A program made the position numbers and the translations under genes. From assembly GCF_945869175.1 (NCBI RefSeq), contig NZ_CAMBNZ010000001.1, forward strand, positions 1-64,000: a DNA stretch of 64,000 bases, read 5' to 3'. This DNA is from Limnohabitans sp. Rim8. Its GTDB lineage: Bacteria; Pseudomonadota; Gammaproteobacteria; Burkholderiales; Burkholderiaceae_C. Every line of letters begins with the position of its first letter. Position 1 is the stretch's first letter. Below are positions 43,173-51,711 of the stretch, piece by piece. The notes below the pieces were generated by a model, which was given only the letters and a program-made list of their open reading frames with translations, did no database searches and was not told where the DNA came from.

Positions 43173-44187
43173 AGTGCACAGCAACTGTACATTTGTAGGT
43201 GAGTTGATTGTAACTGAGCCCCCAATTGGCAAGGGCCTGCGTCATGTCGTGGGGCAATGCCGAACGGAGGGCTATAGATTCCCCGGTGATCGGGTGCTCA
43301 AACGCCAAATGCCATGCGTGCAAGGCCTGTCGCTCTAAGCCTGCTGCCTTGGCACCGCCATAAACTGAATCGGCCAGCAAGGGGTGCCCGATGTGGGCCA
43401 TGTGAACCCGAATTTGGTGGGTCCGCCCGGTGTGCAGGGTGCATTGAACCAAGCAGCCGTGCTGGTTTTGGTCCAGCACCTCGATCGTCGTTGCCGCCGT
43501 TTTGCCCGACTGGTAAGTCAAATCCACCACCGCCATGCGCAAGCGATTGGCCGGGTCACGCCCGATCGCCGCTTCCACGGTGGTGGGCGAAGGGGCTGTC
43601 CAGGGTTTGTGGCCGATGGCCAGGTATTGGCGCTTGACGTCACGTGCCGCAATCAGTTGTACCAATGCGTCCATGGCTTGGCGGGTGCGGGCCACCACCA
43701 TCAAGCCACTGGTGTCTTTGTCCAAGCGGTGAACAATGCCCGCCCGGGGCACGTCTGAGGCCAGCGGGTCCAACGCCAACAAACCGTTGAGCAAGGTGCC
43801 GCGCCAATGGCCGGGGGCGGGGTGCACCACCAGACCCGCTGGTTTGTTGATGACCCGCAGGTGTGCGTCTTCGTAGACCACGTCGATGGGCATCTGCTCG
43901 GGCACGAAAGCCTGCGACTGGGGCGTGGCGCGCAAGGTGACTTGAACCTGGTGCCCCAGGCGAACTTTGGAAGACACCTTGGTCACGATGCGCCCGTCGA
44001 TCAACGCATCGCCTTGCTCAATGAGTTGCTGCAAATAACTGCGCGAGAACTCAGGCACCAACTGAGCCAGCGCTTTGTCCAAACGCTGGCCATGCAAATC
44101 CATGGGCACTTGACTGGTGCGCACCTCCTCGTCCGAAGCCTCCAGCACGCGCTCGCCCTCGTCCACCATGGCAGAAGGCTCATGCAT
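43162..44187 (-). CDS. rluD: 23S rRNA pseudouridine synthase RluD
   Basis: 341 residues from the ATG at 44187; a second ATG at 44169 is possible, and the 390-residue ORF runs back through bamD and is rejected. The S4 domain is GQRLDKALAQLVPEFSRSYLQQLIEQGDALIDG, the RluA-family catalytic aspartate is in GIVHRLDKDTSGLMVVAR, and CTLHTGRTHQIRVHMAHIGHPLLAD is diagnostic. RluD makes the pseudouridines of helix 69. It is divergent from bamD and followed by an intrinsic terminator. Confidence 0.95.
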   Translation of the reverse strand: MHEPSAMVDEGERVLEASDEEVRTSQVPMDLHGQRLDKALAQLVPEFSRSYLQQLIEQGDALIDGRIVTKVSSKVRLGHQVQVTLRATPQSQAFVPEQMPIDVVYEDAHLRVINKPAGLVVHPAPGHWRGTLLNGLLALDPLASDVPRAGIVHRLDKDTSGLMVVARTRQAMDALVQLIAARDVKRQYLAIGHKPWTAPSPTTVEAAIGRDPANRLRMAVVDLTYQSGKTAATTIEVLDQNQHGCLVQCTLHTGRTHQIRVHMAHIGHPLLADSVYGGAKAAGLERQALHAWHLAFEHPITGESIALRSALPHDMTQALANWGLSYNQLTYKCTVAVHSTP

Positions 44188-44200
44188 TTCGGGGTCGGTC

Positions 44201-44228
44201 GATATAATCAAAGTGTTCAACAGTTCAA
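44201..44228 (-). promoter_or_regulatory. candidate rluD promoter
   Basis: On the minus strand TTGAAC (44223-44228) and TATATC (44201-44206) are separated by 16 bases, a fair sigma-70 pair. It overlaps the TATAAT of the divergent bamD promoter. Confidence 0.4.
44203..44208 (+). promoter_or_regulatory. candidate bamD -10 box (TATAAT)
   Basis: A perfect TATAAT lies 31 bases before the bamD ATG in the only non-coding stretch between rluD and bamD. No good -35 box is visible. It overlaps the proposed rluD -10 box on the other strand. Confidence 0.45.
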
Positions 44229-44239
44229 GGGTGTCACAG

Positions 44240-45046
44240 ATGCGAAGCTTCAGATTATCGGCGGTTCCCTGTGGCCTGGTTTTGGCCATGGGGCTGCTCC
44301 TGTCAGGCTGCGCCAACACCCCCAAAGACACCACAGCAGGCTGGACACCTGAAAAAATCTACGCCGAAGCCCGTGACGAAGCCAACTCCGGGGCATGGGA
44401 CAAGGCCATCGCTTACTACGAAAAGCTCGAAGGACGTGCTGCGGGCACCGCCTTGGCGCAACAAGCTCAAATCGACAAAGCTTATGCCCAATACAAAACA
44501 GGCGACAAAATCCAGGCCATCGCCACTTTGGACCGATTCATCCGCCTGCACCCGGCCAGCCCGGCTTTGGACTACGCCTTCTACCTCAAGGGCTTGGTCA
44601 ACTTCAACGACAACTTGGGGCTGTTCTCCTTTCTGACCCAACAAGATTTGTCGGAACGCGACCAAATGGCGACAAAAGACTCTTATGAGGCGTTCAAAGA
44701 GTTAAGCACCCGCTTTCCTGACTCGAAATATTCCCCTGATGCACGCCAGCGCATGATGTACATCGTGAACGCCTTGGCGTCTTACGAAGTGCATGTGGCC
44801 CGCTTCTACGCCAGCCGGGGGGCCCATGTGGCCGCGGTCAACCGCGCCCAACAGGCCATTTCGGATTACCAAGGCGTGCCTGCTGTCGAAGAGGCTTTGG
44901 CCATTTTGGTGGGGTCTTACGACGCCTTGGGCATGACCACTTTGCGCGACGATGCCAAACGCGTGTTGGAAAAGAATTTCCCCCAGTCTGACCACCACAA
45001 AGCGGGTGGGCTCAAAAAGTCGAGTCCTTGGTGGCGTCTGTGGTGA
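44240..45046 (+). CDS. bamD: outer-membrane assembly lipoprotein BamD
   Basis: 268 residues from the ATG at 44240, with an AAGGGTG ribosome site; the longer ORF would bury the signal. The lipobox LLSGC gives Cys24. TPR repeats follow (KIYAEARDEANSGAWDKAIAYYEKLEGR, AYAQYKTGDKIQAIATLDRFIRLHP), and RERDQMATKDSYEAFKELSTRFPDSKYSPDARQRM-like sequence is characteristic. BamD is an essential partner of BamA in outer-membrane protein insertion. Its last 35 bases overlap the convergent dinG-type helicase gene. Confidence 0.95.
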   Translation: MRSFRLSAVPCGLVLAMGLLLSGCANTPKDTTAGWTPEKIYAEARDEANSGAWDKAIAYYEKLEGRAAGTALAQQAQIDKAYAQYKTGDKIQAIATLDRFIRLHPASPALDYAFYLKGLVNFNDNLGLFSFLTQQDLSERDQMATKDSYEAFKELSTRFPDSKYSPDARQRMMYIVNALASYEVHVARFYASRGAHVAAVNRAQQAISDYQGVPAVEEALAILVGSYDALGMTTLRDDAKRVLEKNFPQSDHHKAGGLKKSSPWWRLW

Positions 45047-47165
45047 GCTGAAGCAAAGTCTCCAAAAATTCTGGGTGCCCATTCAATCGGCGCATCTGCG
45101 GCAAACCCCGCACCAACCTGCGACCATAGGACATGGTGGCCAAACGGGTGTCGCACACCACCAAAACACCCCGGTCGGTTTCACTTCGGATCAAGCGCCC
45201 AGCGCCTTGCTTGAGCGCAACGGCAGCTTCTGGCAACGCATGGTCTGCAAAGGCACTGCGTCCTTCGCGCACGATGCGCTGGCTTCTCGCCTCAAACAAA
45301 GGGTCACCTGGTGGTGGAAATGGCAGCTTGTCGATGACCACCAGCTGCAATGCCTCACCGGGCACATCAAAGCCTTCCCAAAACGAGGCTGAGGCCACCA
45401 ACACACACCCCGCACGGCCATCGCCAGCCCCCTCACGAAAGCGCTCCATCAAACGCCGCTTGGGGCTTTGACCTTGCACCAACACCTCCACATTCGCTGC
45501 CGGGTCCAATCGGGCCTGCAAATATTCGCCAATGCTGCGCATGGCATTCAAGGTGGTGGTCAGTACCAACGTTCTGCCGCCCAGCAGTTGCACGGCCTCC
45601 ACAACAAGCTGCGCCACATGCCCGGCATGTCCTGGGTCACCGGGCTTGGGCAAGTGCTCGGGCACATACAGGGCCGCTTGCTGCGCGTAATCAAACGGGC
45701 TGGTGACCTGCATCACCTGGGCGGAAGTCAGGCCACAAGGCTCTGTGAACCAACGCAGACTGGGCTCATCGCCCAAGGTGGCTGAGGTGAAAATCCAGGC
45801 GCGCTGGCCAACACCCGAGCCCATGCCTGCGGCAGCCCCTGCGCGGTCCTCTGCCCCATGACGGGGATCACCCGCCATCAAGGCCTCCAGAGAATCGGGA
45901 TCCAGGGACGACTCGGCCTCGCTGGGCTGCTTGGCCTGAGCAGGACGCGTCAGCGCCGAAAAAGCCTGGGCAATGTCCAGGGGCGATTCGATCAAGCGCA
46001 GCTGCGCACTGACTTCGGCCCAGCGCACACCCTCCGGGTCGGGCGCTTGCGAAAACAAGTGTGCTTTTTGGGCCAACTCGGCGACACGTTCGTGCAAGCG
46101 CTGAAAGTCTGGGGCCAACTCAGTCACCAGTTCCAAACCCGCCTGCAACTGCCCCAAAGCCTGGGTTAATTGTGCGAGCGCAGGGGTCCAATCTTCAGGC
46201 TCCACACCTTCGGGCATCACATCGGTCCAACGCAATCGCACCGAGCCCCGGTGCATGCCGGCCGCCAAGCGCAAATCGCGGGCCGCTTTTTCCAGCGCAT
46301 CGGCCAGCGCGTGCCAGTCCACCAAGCCACGCGCCAGTTGCAAGCCTGTGGCCAGCACATCGCGTGACAACTCCAGCAACTGAACCGTGGACAATTGTTT
46401 GCCCAAAAAGTTCACGCCGATCTCGTTGAGCTGGTGGGCTTCGTCAAAAACCGTCACCCGCACCGTGGGCAGCAACTCGGCCACCCCGGATTCGCGCACC
46501 GCCATGTCGGCAAAAAACAAGTGGTGGTTGATGACCACCACGTCAGACGCCATCGCTTCTTTTCTCGCCAAATTCACATGACAAGCACGGTAACTGGGGC
46601 AGCTGGACCCCAAACAGTTGTCGCGCGTCGATGTCACCAACGGCCACAACGGAGAGCGTTCGTCCAGGCCAGTCAGCTCGGCCATGTCGCCAGTGCGTGT
46701 CGACTGGGACCAGGTTTCGATCTTGGCCAATGCACGCTGGGCACCCGGTTGGGCCGATTCGGCGCTGTGCCGAGCTTGCTGCATGCGGTGCAAACACAGG
46801 TAGTTGGAGCGCCCCTTGAGCAAGGCCACGCGAATGGGCAAAGCCAGGACCTCGACCAGGCGGGGGATGTCGCGGGAAAACAATTGTTCTTGCAGCGCCT
46901 TGGTGGCCGTGGAGACCAGCGCACGCTGGCCACTGAGCAAGACCGGCACCAAATAAGCATAGGTTTTGCCCACGCCCGTGCCCGCCTCCACCACCAGTTG
47001 CCCCCCCTGCTCCAAAGTCTGGGTCACGGCCAAGGCCATGTCGGTTTGACCCTCGCGGGGCTGAAAGCCTGGCACCGCATGGGCCAGCGCACCATGGTGC
47101 GACAAGGTGTCGGCCACCCTTTGCAGCAACAAGCTCAAGCAGGCTCCTTGGGCTGGATGGCCCAT
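45012..47165 (-). CDS. DinG/YoaA-type XPD-like ATP-dependent DNA helicase
   Basis: 717 residues. Walker A EAGTGVGKTYAYL is near residue 61. The iron-sulfur cluster cysteines are the one in NYLCLHRM and the three in NCLGSSCPSYRACHV. The DEAH box is VFDEAHQLNE, and the late motifs include FWEGFDVPGEALQLVVIDKLPF and QGAGRLIRSETDRGVLVVCDTR. Such 5'-3' helicases unwind damaged or structured DNA. The start overlaps the ydcH gene by 31 bases. The 3' end overlaps bamD on the opposite strand. I cannot separate YoaA from DinG by sequence alone. Confidence 0.92.
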   Translation of the reverse strand: MGHPAQGACLSLLLQRVADTLSHHGALAHAVPGFQPREGQTDMALAVTQTLEQGGQLVVEAGTGVGKTYAYLVPVLLSGQRALVSTATKALQEQLFSRDIPRLVEVLALPIRVALLKGRSNYLCLHRMQQARHSAESAQPGAQRALAKIETWSQSTRTGDMAELTGLDERSPLWPLVTSTRDNCLGSSCPSYRACHVNLARKEAMASDVVVINHHLFFADMAVRESGVAELLPTVRVTVFDEAHQLNEIGVNFLGKQLSTVQLLELSRDVLATGLQLARGLVDWHALADALEKAARDLRLAAGMHRGSVRLRWTDVMPEGVEPEDWTPALAQLTQALGQLQAGLELVTELAPDFQRLHERVAELAQKAHLFSQAPDPEGVRWAEVSAQLRLIESPLDIAQAFSALTRPAQAKQPSEAESSLDPDSLEALMAGDPRHGAEDRAGAAAGMGSGVGQRAWIFTSATLGDEPSLRWFTEPCGLTSAQVMQVTSPFDYAQQAALYVPEHLPKPGDPGHAGHVAQLVVEAVQLLGGRTLVLTTTLNAMRSIGEYLQARLDPAANVEVLVQGQSPKRRLMERFREGAGDGRAGCVLVASASFWEGFDVPGEALQLVVIDKLPFPPPGDPLFEARSQRIVREGRSAFADHALPEAAVALKQGAGRLIRSETDRGVLVVCDTRLATMSYGRRLVRGLPQMRRLNGHPEFLETLLQLTTDATKDSTF

Positions 47166-47353
47166 TGCAGTTGCGTGATTTGGTCGCGCAAAGCCAAACG
47201 CCTTTTCTTCAAACGACGGAGCATCAACTCGTCCAGCGGCAAAGGCGCCAGGACCGCTTGGTCAATCAAGGCATCCAAATCGGCGTGGGCCATCTGGCAT
47301 TCAATCAACTGCCGCTGGGGGGACCGAAGGTCTTGCGCGGGGGTGTCCTTCAT
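47135..47353 (-). CDS. YdcH family (DUF465) small helical protein
   Basis: 72 residues. The QMAHADLDALIDQAVLAPLPLDELMLRRLKKRRLALRDQITQLQ region has the heptad pattern and the LKKRRLALRDQI motif of the DUF465 coiled-coil family. No function is established for the family. The ATG overlaps the stop of the upstream periplasmic protein gene, and its 3' end overlaps the helicase gene, so the four genes zapE to helicase are tightly coupled. Confidence 0.88.
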   Translation of the reverse strand: MKDTPAQDLRSPQRQLIECQMAHADLDALIDQAVLAPLPLDELMLRRLKKRRLALRDQITQLQWAIQPKEPA

Positions 47354-47697
47354 GGCTGGCGCGGCTCATCGGGCTGCTTGCCTTGCAGGCGCAAGTCGCG
47401 CTGCTCGGTGCGCCACAAACGTTCTTGCGTGTTCAGCACCAAGTCTTGTTGGCGCAGAGGCTCAAGTGCAGCGCGGCGGGCTTGGCGGGCATCGCCCAGG
47501 CAAGTGTTCACCGCAAACTTTTGCCAACAGGCCTTGGCCGACAGTTCGTAATCGTGCATGACGGCTTGGCGATCTTGCGCGATGGCTTCACGCTGCGACC
47601 GGATGAACTCTGGCTCACCCGAAAGGGTCTGAGCACCCACCAGCGAGCTGGTCAGCACGATCCAAACCGACAAGGAAACAAGCGCCAAGTGTTTCAT
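47350..47697 (-). CDS. small periplasmic protein with a Cys pair, unknown function
   Basis: 115 residues. A signal peptide (MKHLALVSLSVWIVLTSSLVGAQ) indicates export. The mature part is helical and charged, with the two cysteines in ACWQKFAVNTCLGDARQARR, which could form a disulfide; I know similar unnamed betaproteobacterial proteins with this spacing. Both ends overlap neighbours by ATGA (zapE upstream, ydcH downstream). No function can be given. Confidence 0.75.
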   Translation of the reverse strand: MKHLALVSLSVWIVLTSSLVGAQTLSGEPEFIRSQREAIAQDRQAVMHDYELSAKACWQKFAVNTCLGDARQARRAALEPLRQQDLVLNTQERLWRTEQRDLRLQGKQPDEPRQP

Positions 47698-48791
47698 GTG
47701 AGATGGGTGTCCACCGTGCGGTGCTCCAGGGCCAAAAACTCACTGGACTGCATTTCATGCAAACGCGAAACGGTGCGTGGAAACTCGTGCGACAGGGGGC
47801 CCGCTGTGTAAAGGGCCTCAGGTGCCACTGCAGCCGACATGATCAGTTTGACGCGCCGGTCATACAGCACATCGATCAGCCAAGTGAATCGACGCGCTTC
47901 CGACGCCATGCTGGCGGACATTGGAGGGACGTTACTCAACAAGACGGTGTGGTATTGGGTGGCAATTTCAAGGTAATCGTTTTGCGAACGCGGGCCGCCA
48001 CAAATGGCACGGAAGTCAAACCACACCACATCCCCTGCACGGCGTTTGGCGGTGATGTCACGCGCTTCGATGTGCAGCACCGGGTCTTCGTCCGGGCCTG
48101 TGGCGAGGCGGTTGAAGGCGTCGTTCATTTCGTCGTCAGCCTGCGCACCGAGTGGCGAGTGGTAGAGCTTGACCATCTCCAGCGTGCGGCGGCGGTAGTC
48201 GGTGCCATTGTCCACATTCAGCACCTGCATGCGCTGGTTGAGTAAGGCAATGGCGGGCAAGATGCGGTCGCGGTGCAAGCCATCCGGGTATAAGCCGTCG
48301 GGCTCGAAGTTGGAGGTGGTGACAAAACCCACGCCGTTGTCAAACAAGGACACCAACAAGCGGTGCAAGATCATCGCGTCGGTGATGTCGGCGACGTGGA
48401 ACTCGTCAAAGCAAATCAGGCGGTAACGCTTGGCCATGCGTTTGCCCAGTTCGTCCAGCGGGTTCACGGTGCCCTGAATGGCCGCCAGTTCGCGATGCAC
48501 CTCGCGCATGAATTCATGGAAGTGCAAACGGGTTTTTCGCTCGACAGGGACTGCTGCAAAAAAACAGTCCATCAAAAAACTTTTGCCACGCCCCACCCCA
48601 CCAAACATGTAAACCCCCTTGGGGATTTCAGGTCGACTGAAGAATTTGCCCAACAGGCCCGAACGCTTGGATTTGTAGCCGGTCCACTCCTGCGCACAAC
48701 GCTCCAGTGCCTCAATCGCTCGCAGTTGAGCCGGGTCACTCTGGTAGCCGCGTTTTTGCAACTCTGCTTCGTAAACTTCACGAACGGACAT
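47694..48791 (-). CDS. zapE: cell division AFG1-like ATPase ZapE
   Basis: 365 residues from the ATG at 48791. The TTG start of the track (48821) lies inside the lpdA terminator hairpin and is rejected. The AAA+ core has Walker A MFGGVGRGKSFLMD and Walker B LICFDEFHVADITDAMIL, with the sensor region TTSNFEPDGLYPDGLHRDRILPAI. ZapE modulates the FtsZ ring in E. coli. It heads the zapE, periplasmic protein, ydcH, helicase operon downstream of the lpdA terminator. Confidence 0.93.
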   Translation of the reverse strand: MSVREVYEAELQKRGYQSDPAQLRAIEALERCAQEWTGYKSKRSGLLGKFFSRPEIPKGVYMFGGVGRGKSFLMDCFFAAVPVERKTRLHFHEFMREVHRELAAIQGTVNPLDELGKRMAKRYRLICFDEFHVADITDAMILHRLLVSLFDNGVGFVTTSNFEPDGLYPDGLHRDRILPAIALLNQRMQVLNVDNGTDYRRRTLEMVKLYHSPLGAQADDEMNDAFNRLATGPDEDPVLHIEARDITAKRRAGDVVWFDFRAICGGPRSQNDYLEIATQYHTVLLSNVPPMSASMASEARRFTWLIDVLYDRRVKLIMSAAVAPEALYTAGPLSHEFPRTVSRLHEMQSSEFLALEHRTVDTHLT

Positions 48792-48819
48792 GGGTGGCGT
48801 GCTCTTCAATTCATATGAC

Positions 48820-48845
48820 AAAACCCGGGACCAAGCCCGGGTTTT
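48820..48845 (-). terminator. intrinsic terminator after lpdA
   Basis: AAAACCCGGG (48820-48829) pairs with CCCGGGTTTT (48836-48845) around a six-base loop, with a T run at the 3' side on either strand. It lies between lpdA and zapE and separates the two transcription units. Confidence 0.78.
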
Positions 48846-48905
48846 CAGGGATGCAGAACTTTAACCCAACTCACCCATGAACCATGTCTGGGGTCGGGTA
48901 TGAGC

Positions 48906-50333
48906 TTAGAAGTTCAAGCTGCGCTTGTCCACCGCCAACGCGGCCTCTTTGGTCGACTCGCTCAAAGACGGGTGTGCATGGCAAATGCGGGCAATGTCTT
49001 CCGCGCTGGCACGGAACTCCATGGCCACCACGGCCTCAGCAATCAGCTCTGAGGCTTGAGGCCCAACGATGTGCACGCCCAGGATTTCGTCGGTGGTCGC
49101 GTCCGCCAGCATCTTCACCATGCCGGTCGTATCGCCCAAAGCGCGGGCACGGCCGTTGGCCAGGAACGGAAACGAACCCGCCTTGTAGGCCACGCCGTCG
49201 GCTTTGAGCTGCTGTTCGGTGCGGCCCACCCAGGCGATCTCGGGACTGGTGTAAATCACCCAAGGAATGGTGTTGAAGTTGACATGCCCGTGTTGGCCCG
49301 CAATGCGCTCGGCCACGGCCACACCCTCTTCTTCGGCTTTGTGCGCCAACATCGGGCCACGCACCACATCACCCACCGCCCAGACGCCAGGCAGGTTGGT
49401 TTTGCAATCCGCATCCACCACCACCGCGCCGCGCTCGTCGAGCTGCAGGCCCACGGCTTCGGTGTTCAGGCCCATGGTGTTGGGCACGCGGCCGATCGAG
49501 ATGATCAGCTTGTCCGCATCCAACGCCACCGCCTCGCCCTTGGCGTTGGTGTAATTGACCGTGACGCCCTTCTTGCCATTGACGATCTCGCCGACTTTCA
49601 CGCCGAGTTCGATCTTCAGGCCTTGTTTGTCAAATGCCTTCTTGGCTTCTTTGGCGATTTGCTCGTCCACAGCGCCCAAAAACGTGGACAAGCCTTCAAG
49701 GATGGTCACGTCCGCGCCGAGACGACGCCAGACCGAACCCATCTCCAGACCAATCACGCCTGAACCGATCAAGGCCAGTTTCTTGGGCACAGCGCCCAAG
49801 CGCAAAGCGCCGTCGTTGGACAAGACATTGAGCTCGTCAAACGGTGTGCCGGGCAACGCACGGGCATTAGAGCCTGTGGCGATGATGACCTGTTTGGCCG
49901 TGATGGCCTCTTCGGTCTTGCCTGCCACCTTGATCTCGTAGGCGCCTTCGGCTTTGCCGACAAAACTGCCGCGGCCGTGGAAAAACGTGACCTTGTTCTT
50001 TTTGAGCAAGTAAAGGATGCCATCGTTGTTTTGCTTGACCACGGTGTCCTTGCGGGCAATCATCTTGGCCACATCCATCTTCACGCCCGTGGCGCTGATG
50101 CCGTGCTCGGCGAAGTGGTGGTTGGCGTGGTCAAAGTGTTCACTGGACTGCAGCAGCGCTTTGGAGGGAATGCAACCCACGTTGGTGCAGGTGCCACCGG
50201 GCGCAGGACCACCGGCAGCGTTTTTCCATTCGTCAATGCAGGCGACTTGAAAACCGAGTTGTGCCGCGCGAATGGCCGCAATGTAGCCACCGGGGCCACC
50301 GCCGATGACAACGACGTCGAATTGTTTGCTCAT
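48906..50333 (-). CDS. lpdA: dihydrolipoyl dehydrogenase (E3) of the 2-oxoglutarate dehydrogenase complex
   Basis: 475 residues from the ATG at 50333. The FAD site is [23 protein letters not shown], the redox-active disulfide is in [16 protein letters not shown], an NAD-binding [17 protein letters not shown] is central, and the interface base is HAHPSLSE at the C-terminus. E3 reoxidises the lipoyl group of OdhB. It follows odhB in the odhA-odhB-lpdA operon with a hairpin between them, and a strong terminator follows. Confidence 0.96.
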   Translation of the reverse strand: MSKQFDVVVIGGGPGGYIAAIRAAQLGFQVACIDEWKNAAGGPAPGGTCTNVGCIPSKALLQSSEHFDHANHHFAEHGISATGVKMDVAKMIARKDTVVKQNNDGILYLLKKNKVTFFHGRGSFVGKAEGAYEIKVAGKTEEAITAKQVIIATGSNARALPGTPFDELNVLSNDGALRLGAVPKKLALIGSGVIGLEMGSVWRRLGADVTILEGLSTFLGAVDEQIAKEAKKAFDKQGLKIELGVKVGEIVNGKKGVTVNYTNAKGEAVALDADKLIISIGRVPNTMGLNTEAVGLQLDERGAVVVDADCKTNLPGVWAVGDVVRGPMLAHKAEEEGVAVAERIAGQHGHVNFNTIPWVIYTSPEIAWVGRTEQQLKADGVAYKAGSFPFLANGRARALGDTTGMVKMLADATTDEILGVHIVGPQASELIAEAVVAMEFRASAEDIARICHAHPSLSESTKEAALAVDKRSLNF

Positions 50334-50358
50334 GAGATAGGTCTTATGGATGGAAAAC

Positions 50359-50376
50359 GCCCCCTGGGCAGGGGGC
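50359..50376 (-). terminator. GC hairpin between odhB and lpdA, possible attenuator
   Basis: GCCCCCT pairs with AGGGGGC around a four-base loop; on the minus strand GTTTTCC follows. The T tract is weak, so it may only lower lpdA expression relative to odhAB or protect the odhB 3' end. Confidence 0.5.
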
Positions 50377-50393
50377 ATTCAAAACAAGGAAAT

Positions 50394-51641
50394 TTAGATG
50401 TCGAAGAGCAAGCGGGCTGGGTCTTCCAGCGCCTCTTTCATCGCCACCAAGCCCAAGACGGCTTCGCGGCCGTCAATGATGCGGTGGTCGTACGACATGG
50501 CGAAGTAGTTCATGGGGCGAACCACGACTTGGCCGTTTTCCACCATCGCGCGGTCTTTGGTCGCGTGCACGCCCAAAATGGCCGACTGGGGTGGGTTGAT
50601 GATCGGGGTGGACATCATCGAGCCGAAGGTGCCACCGTTAGAGATAGAAAAAGTGCCGCCAGTCATCTCTTCAATGCCCAGCTTGCCGTCTTTGGCTTTT
50701 TGGCCAAATTCAGCGATCTTCTTTTCGATATCGGCAAAGCTCATTTGGTCGGCATTGCGCAAAATGGGCACCACCAAGCCGCGTGGCGAACCGACCGCGA
50801 TGCCGATGTCGAAATAGCCGTGGTAGACGATGTCGTTGCCGTCCACCGAGGCGTTCAGGACCGGGAATTTCTTCAGGGCGTGCACAGCGGCCTTGACGAA
50901 GAAGCTCATGAAACCCAGCTTGCAGCCGTGTTCCTTTTCGAAACGGTCTTGCATGCGTTTGCGCATGTCCATGACCGGGGCCATGTTGATTTCGTTGAAG
51001 GTGGTCAAGATGGCGTTGGTCGACTGCGATTGCAGCAAACGCTCGGCCACGCGGGCGCGCAAACGCGTCATGGGCACGCGCTGCTCTGGGCGGTCGCCCA
51101 AGTTCACATCAGGTGCGGCCACTTGGGCCAAGGCCTTGGTGGGCACGCCTGTGGGGATGACAGCGGCGGTCGATTTGACGCCACCAGCAACGGCCGACAG
51201 CACATCGCCCTTGGTCACGCGGCCGTCTTTGCCAGAACCGGCCACCGAACCAGCCGCCAGGCTGTTGTCGGCCATCAACTTGGCAGCGGCGGGCATCGCC
51301 ACACCCGCCATGCTGCCGCCAGTGGCGGCTGCAGCCACGGGTGCGGCGGCCACTGGCGCTGCGGGAGTCGCGGCTGGGGCCGCTGCAGCACCGACCTTGC
51401 CATCGGTGTCGATGCGGGCGATCAATTGCTCGGCCGCCACGGTGCCGCCGTCGGCCACCAGGATTTCACAAATCACACCAGCCGAGGGGGCTGGCACTTC
51501 GAGCACGACTTTGTCGGTCTCGATGTCAATCAAGATTTCGTCGGCTGCAACCGATTCGCCGACTTTCTTTTTCCACTGCAGCATGGTGGCTTCCGCCACA
51601 GACTCGGACAGTTGGGGGACTTTGACTTCTACGATGGCCAT
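50394..51641 (-). CDS. odhB: 2-oxoglutarate dehydrogenase E2, dihydrolipoyl succinyltransferase
   Basis: 415 residues. The lipoyl domain carries its modified lysine in [17 protein letters not shown] near residue 43. An alanine-rich linker leads to the subunit-binding segment ([30 protein letters not shown]), and the acyltransferase core ends with the catalytic [13 protein letters not shown]. It transfers succinyl from OdhA to CoA in the TCA cycle. It lies between odhA and lpdA. Confidence 0.96.
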   Translation of the reverse strand: MAIVEVKVPQLSESVAEATMLQWKKKVGESVAADEILIDIETDKVVLEVPAPSAGVICEILVADGGTVAAEQLIARIDTDGKVGAAAAPAATPAAPVAAAPVAAAATGGSMAGVAMPAAAKLMADNSLAAGSVAGSGKDGRVTKGDVLSAVAGGVKSTAAVIPTGVPTKALAQVAAPDVNLGDRPEQRVPMTRLRARVAERLLQSQSTNAILTTFNEINMAPVMDMRKRMQDRFEKEHGCKLGFMSFFVKAAVHALKKFPVLNASVDGNDIVYHGYFDIGIAVGSPRGLVVPILRNADQMSFADIEKKIAEFGQKAKDGKLGIEEMTGGTFSISNGGTFGSMMSTPIINPPQSAILGVHATKDRAMVENGQVVVRPMNYFAMSYDHRIIDGREAVLGLVAMKEALEDPARLLFDI

Positions 51642-51678
51642 GGTGTTTCCGTTATGCGTTGGTCGTTTGACGAGGGGG

Positions 51679-51704
51679 TCTGACGCTGAACCTTCAGCGT
51701 CAGA
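51679..51704 (-). promoter_or_regulatory. 12-bp inverted repeat in the odhA-odhB spacer
   Basis: TCTGACGCTGAA pairs with TTCAGCGTCAGA with only two bases between, so a real hairpin would have a loop of four to six. It starts 8 bases past the odhA stop. No T tract follows, so it is more likely an mRNA stabilising or processing element than a terminator. Confidence 0.5.
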
Positions 51705-51711
51705 CGCTGGT

